A stretch of DNA of 64,000 nt from Actinomadura luzonensis (GCF_022664455.2 NZ_JAKRKC020000003.1:1-64000), one strand, 5' to 3'; shown: positions 1 to 9,107, counted from the first letter of the stretch. Numbers and translations: made by a program. Notes: generated from the letters alone by a model not told the origin.

Positions 1-51
1 ATGGTCACCGTGATTCCCGGGACTGACGCGCGCGCTTGGAGGACGACGTGA
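1..51 (+). CDS. Possible 3' end of an upstream gene (partial)
   Basis: Frame 1 is open from the window edge to a TGA at 49-51, while the other two forward frames close within about 25 bases. The TGA would overlap the GTG start of the IclR gene in a 4-bp GTGA junction, a pattern used repeatedly elsewhere in this window. Only 16 codons are visible, so no function can be given and the call is weak. Confidence 0.25.
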   Translation: MVTVIPGTDARAWRTT

Positions 52-830
52 CGGAGGAGCCCGCCAGGTCCGCGTCGCTGCAGGGCGTCGACCGCGTGCT
101 GACGGTGCTGGAGGCGTTCGTCGGCCAGGCCGAGTGGCGGGTCTCCGACCTGGCCAAGCACCTCGGCATCCACAAGGCGGTGACGCACCGGATCGTGCGG
201 TCGCTGGAGGCGCGCCACTACCTGGAGCAGGCCGAGGCGCGGGGGTCGTACTCGCTGGGCCCGGCCGCCGTCGCGCTCGGCCGGGCCGCCGGGCGGCGCG
301 CGCCCCGCACGACCGCCCGCCGGCACCTGATCCGGCTGGCCGAGCAGACCGGCGAGGTCGTGCTGTTCTACACGCTGCGCGGCCACCGCTACGTCTGCGT
401 CGAACGGCTCGACATCAACGCCGAGACCGCCGTCACCGTCGAGATCGGCGACACCATCGGCCTCAACGCGGGCGCCGGCAAGACCCTGCTCGCCTACCAG
501 GACGAACGCTTCCTCCAGGAGGTGCTCGGCGCGCCCCTCCCCCGCTACACCGACCGCACCCCCACCGACCCCGGGGCCATCCGCGACATGCTCGGCCGCA
601 TCCGCGCGCAGGGCTACTGGGTCAGCGACGGCGAGATCACGCCGGGCACGGTCGGCGTCTCGGCTCCCGTCCGGGACGCCGACGGCGGCGTCCGGCACTG
701 CGTCTGCGTCACCATGCTCGACCGGCGGGTGGACGAGCGTCGCCTGGCCGGCGTGTCGGCGGCGGTGCGGGACACCGCGACCGCCGTCTCGCAGAGCCTC
801 GGCCACCGCGACGGTGGCGCGGGCCCATGA
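48..830 (+). CDS. IclR-family transcriptional regulator
   Basis: A 260-residue DNA-binding regulator. An N-terminal winged helix (about residues 10-75, with WRVSDLAKHLGIHKAVTHRIVRSL) is followed by an IclR effector-binding domain (about 90-250) containing the family pattern LNAGAGKTLLAY and, near the end, VGVSAPVRDADG. I chose GTG at 48 because GGAGG at 38-42 lies 5 nt before it; a TTG at 36 in the same frame has no better site. IclR proteins usually control a catabolic operon and sense a small organic acid or related ligand, but the target is not visible here and may lie upstream of the window. The next gene is a sigma factor more than 140 nt away, so co-regulation is not implied. Confidence 0.88.
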   Translation: MTEEPARSASLQGVDRVLTVLEAFVGQAEWRVSDLAKHLGIHKAVTHRIVRSLEARHYLEQAEARGSYSLGPAAVALGRAAGRRAPRTTARRHLIRLAEQTGEVVLFYTLRGHRYVCVERLDINAETAVTVEIGDTIGLNAGAGKTLLAYQDERFLQEVLGAPLPRYTDRTPTDPGAIRDMLGRIRAQGYWVSDGEITPGTVGVSAPVRDADGGVRHCVCVTMLDRRVDERRLAGVSAAVRDTATAVSQSLGHRDGGAGP

Positions 831-974
831 GGCCCATGACCGCTTCCCTCGCCCCCACCGGCCGCAGAGCCCCGGGGGCCGCCTCGCCGGCCTGATCGCC
901 GTCGAAGGCGAGGCGAGGTGCCAACCTTCCGGGTCGCCCGCGGCGTTTGAAGGGGACCGACCCGAGGAGAGACG

Positions 975-1508
975 TTGGATCGCGATGCCAGTTTCCGGGC
1001 GTTCGCCGACACCCATCAGCGCGCGCTGCTGCGCCTGGCGTACCTGCTCACCGGCGATGTCCACCTGGCCGAGGACCTGCTGCAGAGCGTGCTGGTCCGG
1101 ATGCTCGGCCGCTGGCCGAGGTTACGCGGGATGGACCGGCCGGAGGCCTACGCCCGCAGGACCATGGTCAATCAGTACATCTCGTGGCGGCGGCGGCGCG
1201 CCGCGGGCGAGCTGCCGAGCGGCGACCTGCCGGACCGCCCCCATTCGCCGGAGGACTCGACCGTGCTGCGGATCGTCCTGCGCCAGGCGCTCATGCGCCT
1301 CACCCCGAAGCAGCGCACGGTGCTCGTGCTGCGCTACTACGAGGACCGCACCGAGCGCGACGTGGCCGACCTGATGGGCTGCTCCGTCGGCACGGTGAAG
1401 AGCCAGACGCATCACGCGCTGGCCCGGCTGCGCGCGCTGGCGCCGGAGCTGGCGCCCCGCCTCGCCACCCTGGAGAGCCCGGACCGTACCGAGGAGGCCC
1501 GCCGATGA
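975..1508 (+). CDS. SigE-family ECF RNA polymerase sigma factor
   Basis: A 177-residue ECF sigma factor. Region 2 covers about residues 5-75 (FRAFADTHQRALLRLAYLLTGD, then AEDLLQ and RRTMVNQYISWRRRR). Region 4 covers about 105-160 (LTPKQRTVLVLRYYEDRTERDVADLMGCSVGTVKS). These patterns match the actinobacterial SigE-family (SigE-like, Streptomyces type) subgroup. Translation starts at TTG 975, with GAGGAGA at 964-970 as the ribosome site. The stop overlaps the ATG of the next gene (ATGA), so the sigma factor and the membrane protein are translationally coupled, the usual layout for a sigma factor and its cognate regulator. The target regulon is unknown. Confidence 0.9.
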   Translation: MDRDASFRAFADTHQRALLRLAYLLTGDVHLAEDLLQSVLVRMLGRWPRLRGMDRPEAYARRTMVNQYISWRRRRAAGELPSGDLPDRPHSPEDSTVLRIVLRQALMRLTPKQRTVLVLRYYEDRTERDVADLMGCSVGTVKSQTHHALARLRALAPELAPRLATLESPDRTEEARR

Positions 1509-2578
1509 CGTGGCTAGGCGACGAGCTCGGCCGTATCGCCGACGACATGCCCGAGCGGGACCTGACCGTCCGGGCGTACGAGCTGCACCGGCGCCGGCGG
1601 CGCAACCTCGTGGCGCTCACGGCGGCCGCCCTGGTCGTCGTGGTCGTGCTGGCCGGCACCGTCACGACCCGGCTGCTGCCCGGCCGCGCCGCGGACGCGG
1701 TCTCCCCGCCCGCCCCGCCCGAGCAGAGCACGGTCGACGTCGGCTGGGTGCCGACCGCCGCGGCGCTCCCGCTGTTCGTGGCGCAGTCCGAGGGGTACTT
1801 CGCGGCGGAGGGGCTGACCGTGCGGCCGGTCAGCGTGCAGGCCGGCGCCGCCGGCGTCCCCCTGCTCCTCACGAAGCGCCTCGCGATCGTCGAGAGCGAC
1901 TACTGCACGGCGCTCGCGACGAACGCCCTTGGCAAGGACATCAAGATCGTCGGCGGGATGCACCGGGCCGGGCCCCGGAGCCTGGCGCTCACCGTCCCGG
2001 CGGGCTCCCGGATCAGGGACGTGTCCGGGCTCAAGGACAAGTGGATCGCGGTGCCGGGGCTGAGCGGGCTGCCCACGCTGGCCCTGACCGCCCTGCTGGA
2101 GCGGCACGGGCTGGCGAGGCAGGACGTCAAGCTGGCCGAGACGAGCTACCCCGACATGGTCAAGGGTCTGAACAGGGGGCGGTTCGCGGCGGCGCTGCTG
2201 GCCGAGCCGTTCGTCACCGCGGGCGCGTCGAAGGTGCGGGTGCTGGAGGAGGCGATGAGCGGGGAGTTCGCCGGGCTGCCGGACTCCGGGTGGGCCGCCA
2301 CCGGCGAGTGGGCGCGGGCCAACCCCCGCACCCTGGCGGCCTTCCAGCGCGCGATCGCCAAGGCGCAGCGGCGCATCGCGGCCGATCCCGCGCTGGTGGC
2401 GAGGACGCTGCCCAAGTACCTGAGGATCGACCCGCGCGCGGCGGCGCGGGCCGACGCCGGCTCCTATCCCGTCGGGCTGGACGTGCGGGGGCTGCAACGG
2501 CTGGCCGACCTCGCGCGGCGGCACCGGTTCCTGCGCGGCCCGATCGACGTGCGGACCGTGATCGCTTCCCCCGGCTGA
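1505..2578 (+). CDS. Membrane-anchored protein with solute-binding (NMT1/SsuA-like) extracellular domain, probable sigma-factor partner
   Basis: A 357-residue protein. Residues 1-33 are cytoplasmic and charged (MTWLGDELGRIADDMPERDL, then RRRRRN). Residues 35-57 form one transmembrane helix (LVALTAAALVVVVVLAG). Residues about 78-345 resemble a periplasmic solute-binding domain of the NMT1/THI5/SsuA type (GWVPTAAALPLFVAQSEGYF, LLTKRLAIVESD, then MVKGLNRGRFAAALLAEPF). There is no lipobox and no permease or ATPase gene beside it, so it is not an ordinary ABC transporter lipoprotein. ATGA coupling to the SigE-family sigma gene suggests that the short cytoplasmic tail contacts the sigma factor and the outer domain senses a ligand. 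The fold call is fairly secure; the anti-sigma role is inference. Confidence 0.75.
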   Translation: MTWLGDELGRIADDMPERDLTVRAYELHRRRRRNLVALTAAALVVVVVLAGTVTTRLLPGRAADAVSPPAPPEQSTVDVGWVPTAAALPLFVAQSEGYFAAEGLTVRPVSVQAGAAGVPLLLTKRLAIVESDYCTALATNALGKDIKIVGGMHRAGPRSLALTVPAGSRIRDVSGLKDKWIAVPGLSGLPTLALTALLERHGLARQDVKLAETSYPDMVKGLNRGRFAAALLAEPFVTAGASKVRVLEEAMSGEFAGLPDSGWAATGEWARANPRTLAAFQRAIAKAQRRIAADPALVARTLPKYLRIDPRAAARADAGSYPVGLDVRGLQRLADLARRHRFLRGPIDVRTVIASPG

Positions 2579-2626
2579 GGGCCCGCGTCGCCCGCTCTTG
2601 TCGTAGGATCAGGCGACTTCGCGGGA

Positions 2627-5600
2627 GTGGTAGAGGCTGTGGACATCCGGGTGCTGGGCCCGCTGGAGATCGTCGGCGCGGACGGGCTGCCGTGCCGCAT
2701 CGGATCACCGAAGCTGCGGGCGCTGGTGAGCGCGCTGGTGCTGGCGGAGGGCCGGCCGGTGGCGCCTGCCGCCCTGATCGACCGCCTGTGGGGCGAGGAG
2801 CCGCCGGCCGAGGCGCAGGCGTCGCTCCACTCCTACGTCTCCAACCTCCGCCGGCTGCTGGAGCCGGGCCGTCCGGCGCGGGCGCAGAGCCGGCTGCTGA
2901 CGTTCGGCCCGCTCGGCTACGCGCTGGCGGTCGAGCCCGGCCAGGTGGACACCACCCGGTTCCTGCGCCTGGTCGGGCAGGCCGAGCAGGCGGCCGGCGA
3001 CCCGGCGGAGGCCGAGCGGCTGGCGGACGAGGCGCTGGCGTTGTGGCGGGGCGAGCCGTACCAGGACCTGGACGACCAGACGTCGGTGGCCGCCGTCCGG
3101 GCGCGGCTCGGCGAGGCCCGGGAGCGGGCCCGCGAGCTGCGGGTCGGCGCCGTCATCCGGCAGGACCGGCACGGCGAGCTGCTGGGCGAGCTGGAGGCCC
3201 TGACGTACGAGCACCCGCTGCGCGAACGCCTGTGGGCGCTGCGGGCGCTGGCCCTCTACCGGTGCGGCCGGCAGGGCGAGGCGCTGGAGACGCTGCGCAC
3301 CGCGCGCCGCATCCTGGCCGAGGAGCTGGGCATCGACCCGGGCGAGGAGCTGCGCGCGCTGGAACGCGACATCCTCGGCCAGTCGCCCGCGCTGCTGCCG
3401 CACCGGCCGCCCCCACCGGGGCGCGAGGCGCCGCCGGCCGCCACCGAGCGGGGCCTCGCTGGCCGGCGCGAGGAGCTGGCCGCCCTGGACGCGCTGCTGG
3501 ACGAGGCGGCGGCGGGCCGGCCGGGGTTCGCCCTGATCACCGGCGAGCCGGGCATCGGCAAGACGCGGCTGGCCGAGGAGCTGGTGGGCCGGGCCAGGGC
3601 GCGGGACTTCACGGTCGCGGTGGGGCGGTGCGCGGCCACGGAGGGCGCGCCGGCGTTCTGGCCGTGGGTGACGGTGCTGGAACGGCTGGCCGACGCGCTG
3701 CCGCCGCTGCCGCCCGACGTGCGCGCGAACCTGCCCGGCGTCGGCTCGGCGACCGGCGCCGAGCCGGAGGGCGCCCGCTTCCGCACCTACGAGGCGGCGG
3801 CGCGGGCGCTGACGGCGGGCCGGCGTCCGGTGCTGGTGGTGCTGGACGACCTGCACTGGGCCGACCGCTCCTCGCTGCGGCTGCTCGGCTACCTGGCCGA
3901 GTACGTGCTGGACGGCGCCCTCGCCGTGGTCGGCACCGCCCGCGACCGGCCGCCCCCGGAGGGCGCGCTGGCCGAGGCGTTCGAGGCGTTGTCGCGCCGG
4001 CGGGCGGTGCGGCTGCCGCTGTCCGGGCTGTCGGCGGCCGACCTGGCGGAGCTGACCCCGGCCGGCACCGACGTCCTGGCGCTGCGCGACCGCACGAACG
4101 GCAACCCGTTCTTCGTGGCCGAGCTGCTGCGTTACCTGGAGCCGGGCGCGCCGGGCCCCGGCGCGCTGCCGCTCGGCGTGCGCGACGTCGTGCTCGGAAG
4201 GGTCAACCGGCTGCCCGAGCCGTGCGGCGAGCTGCTGCGGGTGGCGGCGGTGGCCGGGCGGGAGTTCGACGTGACGATCGTGGCCGAGGCCGCCGGGCTC
4301 GACCTGGACACGACGCTCGACCGGCTGGAGCCGGCCCTGACCGCCGGGCTGGTCGCGGAGGGCCGGCCGGGCCGGTTCCTGTTCGTGCACGCGCTGGTGC
4401 AGGAGGCGCTGACGGAGGTGGTGCCGGTGCTGCGCCGGGCCCGGCTGCACGCCGCCGTGGCCGCCGCGATCGAGGCGCGGAGCGGCGGCTCGGCCGTGGA
4501 CCGGCTGGCCGCCGCCGCGCACCACTGGTTCGCGGCGATCCCGGCGGGGCATCCGGCGCGGGCCTGGCGGGCGGCGTGGCGGGCGGCCGAGGAGGCCAAG
4601 CGGCTGCGCGCGTACGACGTGGCGGTGGAGCTGCTGGAGCGGGCCGGGCAGGTGGCCGCCGACGACCCCGGGCTCGGCCCCGCCGAGCGGATGGACCTGC
4701 TGTTCGCGCTGGCCGAGGCCAGGTTCGGGGCGGGCGACGCGGTGGGCCAGGAGGCCGAGCTGACCCGCGTCAGGAGCCTGGCCAGGCAGGCGGGCGACCG
4801 GCGGCGCTGGATCGAGGCGGCGACCGGTTACGGCGGCCGCATCCTGCAGCCGTGGAAGGTCTACGGCGAGCACGACGCGGACCTGGTGGCCGACCTGCTG
4901 GAGCTGGCCGCCGACGCGGGGCTGGAGCGGCCGGCCAGGGCCCGGGTGCTGGCCTGCCTGGCGCTGCAGACGTACTACGAGCCGGGGCGCACCCCGGAGG
5001 AGCGGGAGCGGTGGACCGACGAGGCGGTCCGGCTGGCCCGCGAGGAGAACGACGCGACGCTGCTGGGCCGGGTGCTGTTCGCCCGCTTCTACGCGCTGCT
5101 GCACCCCGACCAGGTGGAGCAGCGGCTGGCGGCGGGTGAGGAGATGGCCCGCGCCGGGCTGGAGGCGGGCGACGACGAGCTGCGCGCGATCGGGCTGACC
5201 TGCCAGGGCGGCACGCTGCTGGAGCTGTGCCGGGTGCCGGCGGCCCAGGAGCTGCTGGCCGAGGCGGAGCGGCTGGCCGGGCGCACGCACCTGCCGTACC
5301 TGCGGATCATCCTGAGCTGGCTGCGGCTCGGCCTGCTGCTGCACAGCGGCGACCTGGCGGACGCCGAGGCGCTGCTCCAGGCCGCGGCCGCCGAGCACCG
5401 GGCCACCTCGATGTGGGGCGCGGAGTCGAGCACGGCCGGCGCGTTGTACCAGGTCACGCTCATGCGGCTGCGCCGCGGGGAGGCGGACGCGGTCCCGCCG
5501 CCGGAGGACATCTCCAGCGCGTTGCTCGACCGGTTCAACGTGGACGCCTACGCCCACTACCTGGTGGTGACCGGCCGGCCGGAGGAGGCGCGGCGGGTGC

Positions 5601-5929
5601 TCGGGCCGTGGGAGCGGCAGCCGCCGCTCCCCCGCACGTTCGTCTACCTGTTCTGGCTGCTCATCCGCTGCGAGGTGTGGGCCGCGCTGGGCGACCGGCG
5701 GGCCTGCGCCGACCTGTACGCCGAGGCGGCGCCGTACGCCGGGAGGATGGGCATCTCCGGGCTGGGGATGCTCATGTGGCCGGTCAGCCGGCCGCTGGCG
5801 CGGCTCGCCGCGGTCCTCGGCGACGACGAGGCGGCGCGGCGGCACGCCCGGCACGCCGAGCGGGTGGAGCGGGAGCTGGCCCGGCCCACAGCCGCTCAGC
5901 CCCACAGCGCGGCCATGCGCCGCCGGTAG
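2627..5929 (+). CDS. SARP/AfsR-type regulator: BTAD plus AAA ATPase
   Basis: A 1100-residue transcriptional regulator. The N-terminal OmpR-like winged helix (about 5-100, beginning DIRVLGPLEI) is followed by a bacterial transcriptional activator domain (about 105-260, with YQDLDD and EELGIDPGEELRALE). An NTPase domain has Walker A GEPGIGKT near 306-313 and Walker B VLVVLDDLHWAD near 403. The remaining 500 residues are helical and TPR/MalT-like; no C-terminal LuxR helix-turn-helix is visible. GTG at 2639 would give the usual MDIRVLGPLEI start, but GAGG lies only 2 nt before it, so GTG 2627 remains possible. SARP regulators usually activate secondary-metabolite clusters; no such cluster is adjacent. 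Its 3' end overlaps the convergent hemerythrin gene by 34 bp. Confidence 0.88.
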   Translation: MVEAVDIRVLGPLEIVGADGLPCRIGSPKLRALVSALVLAEGRPVAPAALIDRLWGEEPPAEAQASLHSYVSNLRRLLEPGRPARAQSRLLTFGPLGYALAVEPGQVDTTRFLRLVGQAEQAAGDPAEAERLADEALALWRGEPYQDLDDQTSVAAVRARLGEARERARELRVGAVIRQDRHGELLGELEALTYEHPLRERLWALRALALYRCGRQGEALETLRTARRILAEELGIDPGEELRALERDILGQSPALLPHRPPPPGREAPPAATERGLAGRREELAALDALLDEAAAGRPGFALITGEPGIGKTRLAEELVGRARARDFTVAVGRCAATEGAPAFWPWVTVLERLADALPPLPPDVRANLPGVGSATGAEPEGARFRTYEAAARALTAGRRPVLVVLDDLHWADRSSLRLLGYLAEYVLDGALAVVGTARDRPPPEGALAEAFEALSRRRAVRLPLSGLSAADLAELTPAGTDVLALRDRTNGNPFFVAELLRYLEPGAPGPGALPLGVRDVVLGRVNRLPEPCGELLRVAAVAGREFDVTIVAEAAGLDLDTTLDRLEPALTAGLVAEGRPGRFLFVHALVQEALTEVVPVLRRARLHAAVAAAIEARSGGSAVDRLAAAAHHWFAAIPAGHPARAWRAAWRAAEEAKRLRAYDVAVELLERAGQVAADDPGLGPAERMDLLFALAEARFGAGDAVGQEAELTRVRSLARQAGDRRRWIEAATGYGGRILQPWKVYGEHDADLVADLLELAADAGLERPARARVLACLALQTYYEPGRTPEERERWTDEAVRLAREENDATLLGRVLFARFYALLHPDQVEQRLAAGEEMARAGLEAGDDELRAIGLTCQGGTLLELCRVPAAQELLAEAERLAGRTHLPYLRIILSWLRLGLLLHSGDLADAEALLQAAAAEHRATSMWGAESSTAGALYQVTLMRLRRGEADAVPPPEDISSALLDRFNVDAYAHYLVVTGRPEEARRVLGPWERQPPLPRTFVYLFWLLIRCEVWAALGDRRACADLYAEAAPYAGRMGISGLGMLMWPVSRPLARLAAVLGDDEAARRHARHAERVERELARPTAAQPHSAAMRRR

Positions 5930-6597
5930 CGCCCGCCCGTCAGGCGGTGGACGAGCAGCAGCGGGCCGGGCGCGCTCCTGCGCAGGTGGGCCTCGGCGTC
6001 GGCGGGCAGCTCGAAGGTGGTCCAGCCGACCAGCCGGACGAGCTTGCGGAAGCCGTACTCCTTGAGTATCCCCTGGTGCATGGCCGCGTCCTCCTCCGGC
6101 GTGATGTGCGCCATCATCAGCGGGATGCCGTCGCTCTCCTCGTGCGCCAGGTGCGCGCCGAGGATGTCGGCCAGCGTGCGGAGGGCCGTCATGAGCCGCT
6201 CGCGGCCCTGCTCGGACGGCGCCGCCTCGAAGGCGCGGAAGGCGTCGGTGCTCTCGCCGATCCAGTGGTCGCACGCCTCGTGCTCGGCCTCCAGGGCGTC
6301 GATGACGCCGACGGCGTGCGGGGCGCGCTCGCGCAGCTTGGGCCAGACCGTCTCGTCCTCGGCGGTGTGGTGGTGGTGCAGCACGAACAGCACCCACGCG
6401 TGGTGCTCGCGCAGCGCGGCGATGCGCCGCCGGTCGTCGAGGCGGACCCGGCCCGCCGAGGTGAGCAGGTGCCCGAGGTCGCGGCGGAAGCCGTAGTGGG
6501 CCAGGTACATGTTGGTCATGTCGAGCGGTCCCGGCGCGGCGGCGGCCTGGCCGGGGAGCGTGATCTGCGGCACGTCGGGGTGCGCGGTGGTCGGCAC
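5896..6597 (-). CDS. Hemerythrin-like (HHE) domain protein
   Basis: A 233-residue soluble protein with a four-helix HHE fold. Likely di-iron ligands are in LFVLHHHHTAEDETVW (about residues 70-85), EAEHEACDHWI (about 103-113) and HLAHEESDGIPLM (about 150-162). Such proteins bind iron and oxygen, nitric oxide or peroxide; the specific role here is unknown. The start is set at GTG 6597 because AGAAGGAG at 6605-6612 lies 7 nt upstream. A longer frame starting at 6639 has no comparable ribosome site. The C-terminal 70 residues, which contain FELPADAEAHLRR, are outside the HHE core. The gene converges on the SARP gene. Confidence 0.85.
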   Translation of the reverse strand: MPTTAHPDVPQITLPGQAAAAPGPLDMTNMYLAHYGFRRDLGHLLTSAGRVRLDDRRRIAALREHHAWVLFVLHHHHTAEDETVWPKLRERAPHAVGVIDALEAEHEACDHWIGESTDAFRAFEAAPSEQGRERLMTALRTLADILGAHLAHEESDGIPLMMAHITPEEDAAMHQGILKEYGFRKLVRLVGWTTFELPADAEAHLRRSAPGPLLLVHRLTGGRYRRRMAALWG

Positions 6598-6653
6598 GGC
6601 GGTGCTCCTTCTGTCCGTCTTCGTACGAGGTGCCGCCATCGTGCGCGACGGGT

Positions 6654-6694
6654 CTTGGGCCGCTCTGGAAGATCGTCCTCAAGAGCGGCCCAAG
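6654..6694 (-). terminator. Hairpin terminator downstream of the tandem-GNAT gene
   Basis: A perfect 13-bp inverted repeat (CTTGGGCCGCTCT at 6654-6666, complement at 6682-6694) with a 15-nt loop starts 9 nt after the stop of the minus-strand GNAT gene. There is no T-run, as is common for actinomycete hairpin terminators. It could also sit in the 5' region of the hemerythrin transcript. Confidence 0.6.
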
Positions 6695-6703
6695 GCCGCC
6701 CGC

Positions 6704-7534
6704 TCAGCGCTCGTAGCGGGCCCGGCGGGCGACGACCTCGAACCCGAGACCGCGGAACAGGGCGGCCGAGGCCGGGTTGTTCACGTTGACGTCCAGGTGC
6801 GCCTCGGCCGCGCCGGCGGCGCGCATCCGGCCGAGCGCGGCGACCGCGAGGGCCCGCGCCAGGCCGCGCCGCCGCCAGGCGGGGACGGCGCCGACCTGGA
6901 TGAGGAAGCCCTCCGCGCACGCCACGAAGCCGGCCGGAGTGCCGTCCGCCTCGCGGGCCACGAGGGAGCAGCCGGGCAGGAACTCGTCGTCCACCAGCCA
7001 GTCCACCCACTGCTCGCGGGACCAGCCGGGGAAGCCCGGACGGTCGGCGAACGACGCGGAGTAGGCCGCGTGGAACGCCTCCTCCGTGCCGGCGGACCAC
7101 TCCGCCACGGTCAGCTCCGGCGGGAGAGGGGCGGCCGGGAGGGGACGGGCCAGGTCGCGGCGGCAGACGTCCTCGGCGAACGTCCGCCGGAAGCCGCGGG
7201 CCAGGAAGAGCGCGTCGGCCTCCGGGGTCAGCGACTCGGTCTCCAGCCGGACCGGGCCCTCGGGCAGCCGGTCCAGGAGGGCGGACCCCAGGCCGCGGCC
7301 CCGGTGGTCGGGATCGACCAGGCCGGTCGCCGTCCCCTCGGGACGGACGGCCCCGCAGGCGACCAGCCGCCCGCCGGCGAACGCGCCGACCGCCCGGCCC
7401 GTGACGTACCTGCGTTCCAGGAAGGACGGGGACGCGGTCGCCGGGAGCCCGCCGTCGCGGGCCAGGCACCGCTGGACGAGCCCGGCGAGCTCCGGCAGGT
7501 CGGCGGCGGACAGCGGCGCCCATTCGATGCTCAC
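6704..7534 (-). CDS. Tandem GNAT acetyltransferase
   Basis: A 276-residue protein with two GNAT folds. The N-terminal copy (about 1-130) has the acetyl-CoA loop VDPDHRGRGLGSALL. The C-terminal copy (about 140-276) has VGAVPAWRRRGLARAL and the late motif DVNVNNPASAALFRGLGFEVV. The layout resembles mycothiol synthase MshD and related tandem GNATs, but no mycothiol genes are nearby and the substrate is unknown, so I give no gene symbol. A 13-bp hairpin just downstream probably ends the transcript. Confidence 0.82.
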   Translation of the reverse strand: MSIEWAPLSAADLPELAGLVQRCLARDGGLPATASPSFLERRYVTGRAVGAFAGGRLVACGAVRPEGTATGLVDPDHRGRGLGSALLDRLPEGPVRLETESLTPEADALFLARGFRRTFAEDVCRRDLARPLPAAPLPPELTVAEWSAGTEEAFHAAYSASFADRPGFPGWSREQWVDWLVDDEFLPGCSLVAREADGTPAGFVACAEGFLIQVGAVPAWRRRGLARALAVAALGRMRAAGAAEAHLDVNVNNPASAALFRGLGFEVVARRARYER

Positions 7535-7619
7535 GTTCGGCTCCTCGCTGGGGTTGGTCGGGCGACTATGGTCCCGCAGTGTCGCGGGGGCGGCTCGGGC
7601 GGCGCTTGGAGCCTTCTGG

Positions 7620-9056
7620 TCAGGCCCGCCGCGCCGGCCTCGTCCGGAGGAAGAGCACGGCGGCGAGGACGCCGAGCAGGACGAGGGCCGCGTTGACCGC
7701 GATCGCGACGGTGACGCCGTGCAGGACGGCTCCCGCGGTCACGACGCCGCCCGTCGCCGCCGTGACGATCGCGGACATGATCGGGGTGCCCATGGTGATG
7801 CCGACCTGCTGCGACATCGAGGCCAGCCCGGTGGCCAGGCCCTGCTGGCGGTCGGGCAGTCCGGTGGTGGCGGTGACCATGAAGCCGACGATGACCAGCA
7901 TGTTGCCGACGCCGCCGAGGAAGGTGGCGGGCAGCAGCAGCCCCATGGCGGCCGGGGTGTCGCCGAGCAGCAGCAGGGCGGCGGTGCTGACGGCCTGCAG
8001 CAGGCCGCCGCCGGCCAGGACGGTCACGGTCGAGGTGCGGGCGATGGCCTTCGGGGCGAGCAGGCCGCCGGCCACGGTGCCGAGCCCGAGCACGCCGAAC
8101 GACAGCCCGGCGGCGAGGGCGGAGAAGCCGAGGGTCTTCTGCAGGTAGAGGGTGAGCAGGTAGACCAGCGAGGTCTCGGTGACGAAGGCGACCAGGCCGA
8201 GCAGGTTGCCCCAGGCCACGGTGCGGCGGCGCAGCACGTGCAGCGGCACGAGCGGCTGGGCGGCGCGGCGTTCGACGCGGTGGAAGACGACGAGCAGGGC
8301 GGCGCCGGCCAGCAGGCCGGTGAGGGCGAGCGGGTGCGTCCAGCCGTGCTCGCCCGCCTGCGTCAGGCCGTAGACGACGCCGAGCAGGCCGAGGGTCACG
8401 CTGAGCGCGCCGGGCAGGTCGAGCTTGGGGCGGTCGGCGGGGCGGGACTCGGCGATGACGGCGGGGGCGGCGAGGAGCACGGCGAGGGCGACGGGCACGT
8501 TGACGAGGAACGCCCAGCGCCAGGACAGCAGGTCGGTCAGGACGCCGCCGAGCACGGCCCCGGCGGTGAACCCGGCGGACATGAGGGCGCCGTTCAGGCC
8601 GAGGGCCTTCTGCCGCAGCGGCCCTTCGGGGAAGGACGTGGTGAGCAGGGCGAGCCCGGCCGGGGTGGCGGCGGCGGTGGCGAGGCCCTGGGCGACGCGG
8701 GCGACGATGAGGATCTCCGGGCCGGGGGCCAGGCCGCCGGCGAGCGAGGCCGCGCCGAGCAGGGCGAGGCTGCCGAGGAAGATGCGCCTGCGGCCGAGCA
8801 GGTCGCCGATGCGGCCGAAGAAGAGGGTGAACCCGGCCGCGCACAGGGCGAAGGCGGTGGCGATCCACTGGAGGCCGCCCAGGGAGAAGCCGAGGTCGTC
8901 GCCGATGGCGGGCAGGGCGACGTTCAGGATGGAGAAGTCGACGGCCAGCATGAACTGGGCGACCAGGAGCACCGCGAGGGTGACCTTGAGACGGCCGGTC
9001 AGGTGGCGCGGCGGCGCCTCGCCGAGGGACGCGGGCAGGGGTCGGGTGGTGGTCAT
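7620..9056 (-). CDS. MFS drug transporter, DHA2 (14-helix) type
   Basis: A 478-residue inner-membrane proton-coupled exporter with about 14 hydrophobic segments. The DHA2 signature pieces are visible: DFSILNVALPAIGDDLGFS near residues 40-60, FFGRIGDLLGRRRIFL near 80-95, and motif C AGFTAGAVLGGVLTDLLSWRWAFLVN. It starts at ATG 9056 with GGAGG about 10 nt upstream. It is divergent from a TetR gene across a 103-bp gap containing a dyad, the standard layout for a TetR-repressed efflux pump. The exported compound is unknown. Confidence 0.9.
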   Translation of the reverse strand: MTTTRPLPASLGEAPPRHLTGRLKVTLAVLLVAQFMLAVDFSILNVALPAIGDDLGFSLGGLQWIATAFALCAAGFTLFFGRIGDLLGRRRIFLGSLALLGAASLAGGLAPGPEILIVARVAQGLATAAATPAGLALLTTSFPEGPLRQKALGLNGALMSAGFTAGAVLGGVLTDLLSWRWAFLVNVPVALAVLLAAPAVIAESRPADRPKLDLPGALSVTLGLLGVVYGLTQAGEHGWTHPLALTGLLAGAALLVVFHRVERRAAQPLVPLHVLRRRTVAWGNLLGLVAFVTETSLVYLLTLYLQKTLGFSALAAGLSFGVLGLGTVAGGLLAPKAIARTSTVTVLAGGGLLQAVSTAALLLLGDTPAAMGLLLPATFLGGVGNMLVIVGFMVTATTGLPDRQQGLATGLASMSQQVGITMGTPIMSAIVTAATGGVVTAGAVLHGVTVAIAVNAALVLLGVLAAVLFLRTRPARRA

Positions 9057-9086
9057 GGCGCGAGCGCCTCCATAAACGGGTCAGAA

Positions 9087-9107
9087 GTTCCGTTAAGATG
9101 AGGGAAC
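9087..9107. promoter_or_regulatory. Candidate TetR operator between MFS and TetR genes
   Basis: GTTCC at 9087-9091 and GGAAC at 9103-9107 form a dyad with an 11-bp spacer in the middle of the only gap between the divergent MFS and TetR genes. A related CTTAAGGGAA sequence follows at 9126-9135. The position fits a repressor site for both promoters, but the short arms make this tentative. Confidence 0.4.

Noticed and set aside
1510..5139. A plus-strand open frame of about 1209 codons
   Set aside because: Arg/Ala/Gly-only composition in another frame of the anti-sigma and SARP genes.
2705..6682. A minus-strand open frame of about 1325 codons
   Set aside because: Antisense to the SARP gene. Only the short part in the hemerythrin region overlaps a real gene, and in the wrong frame.
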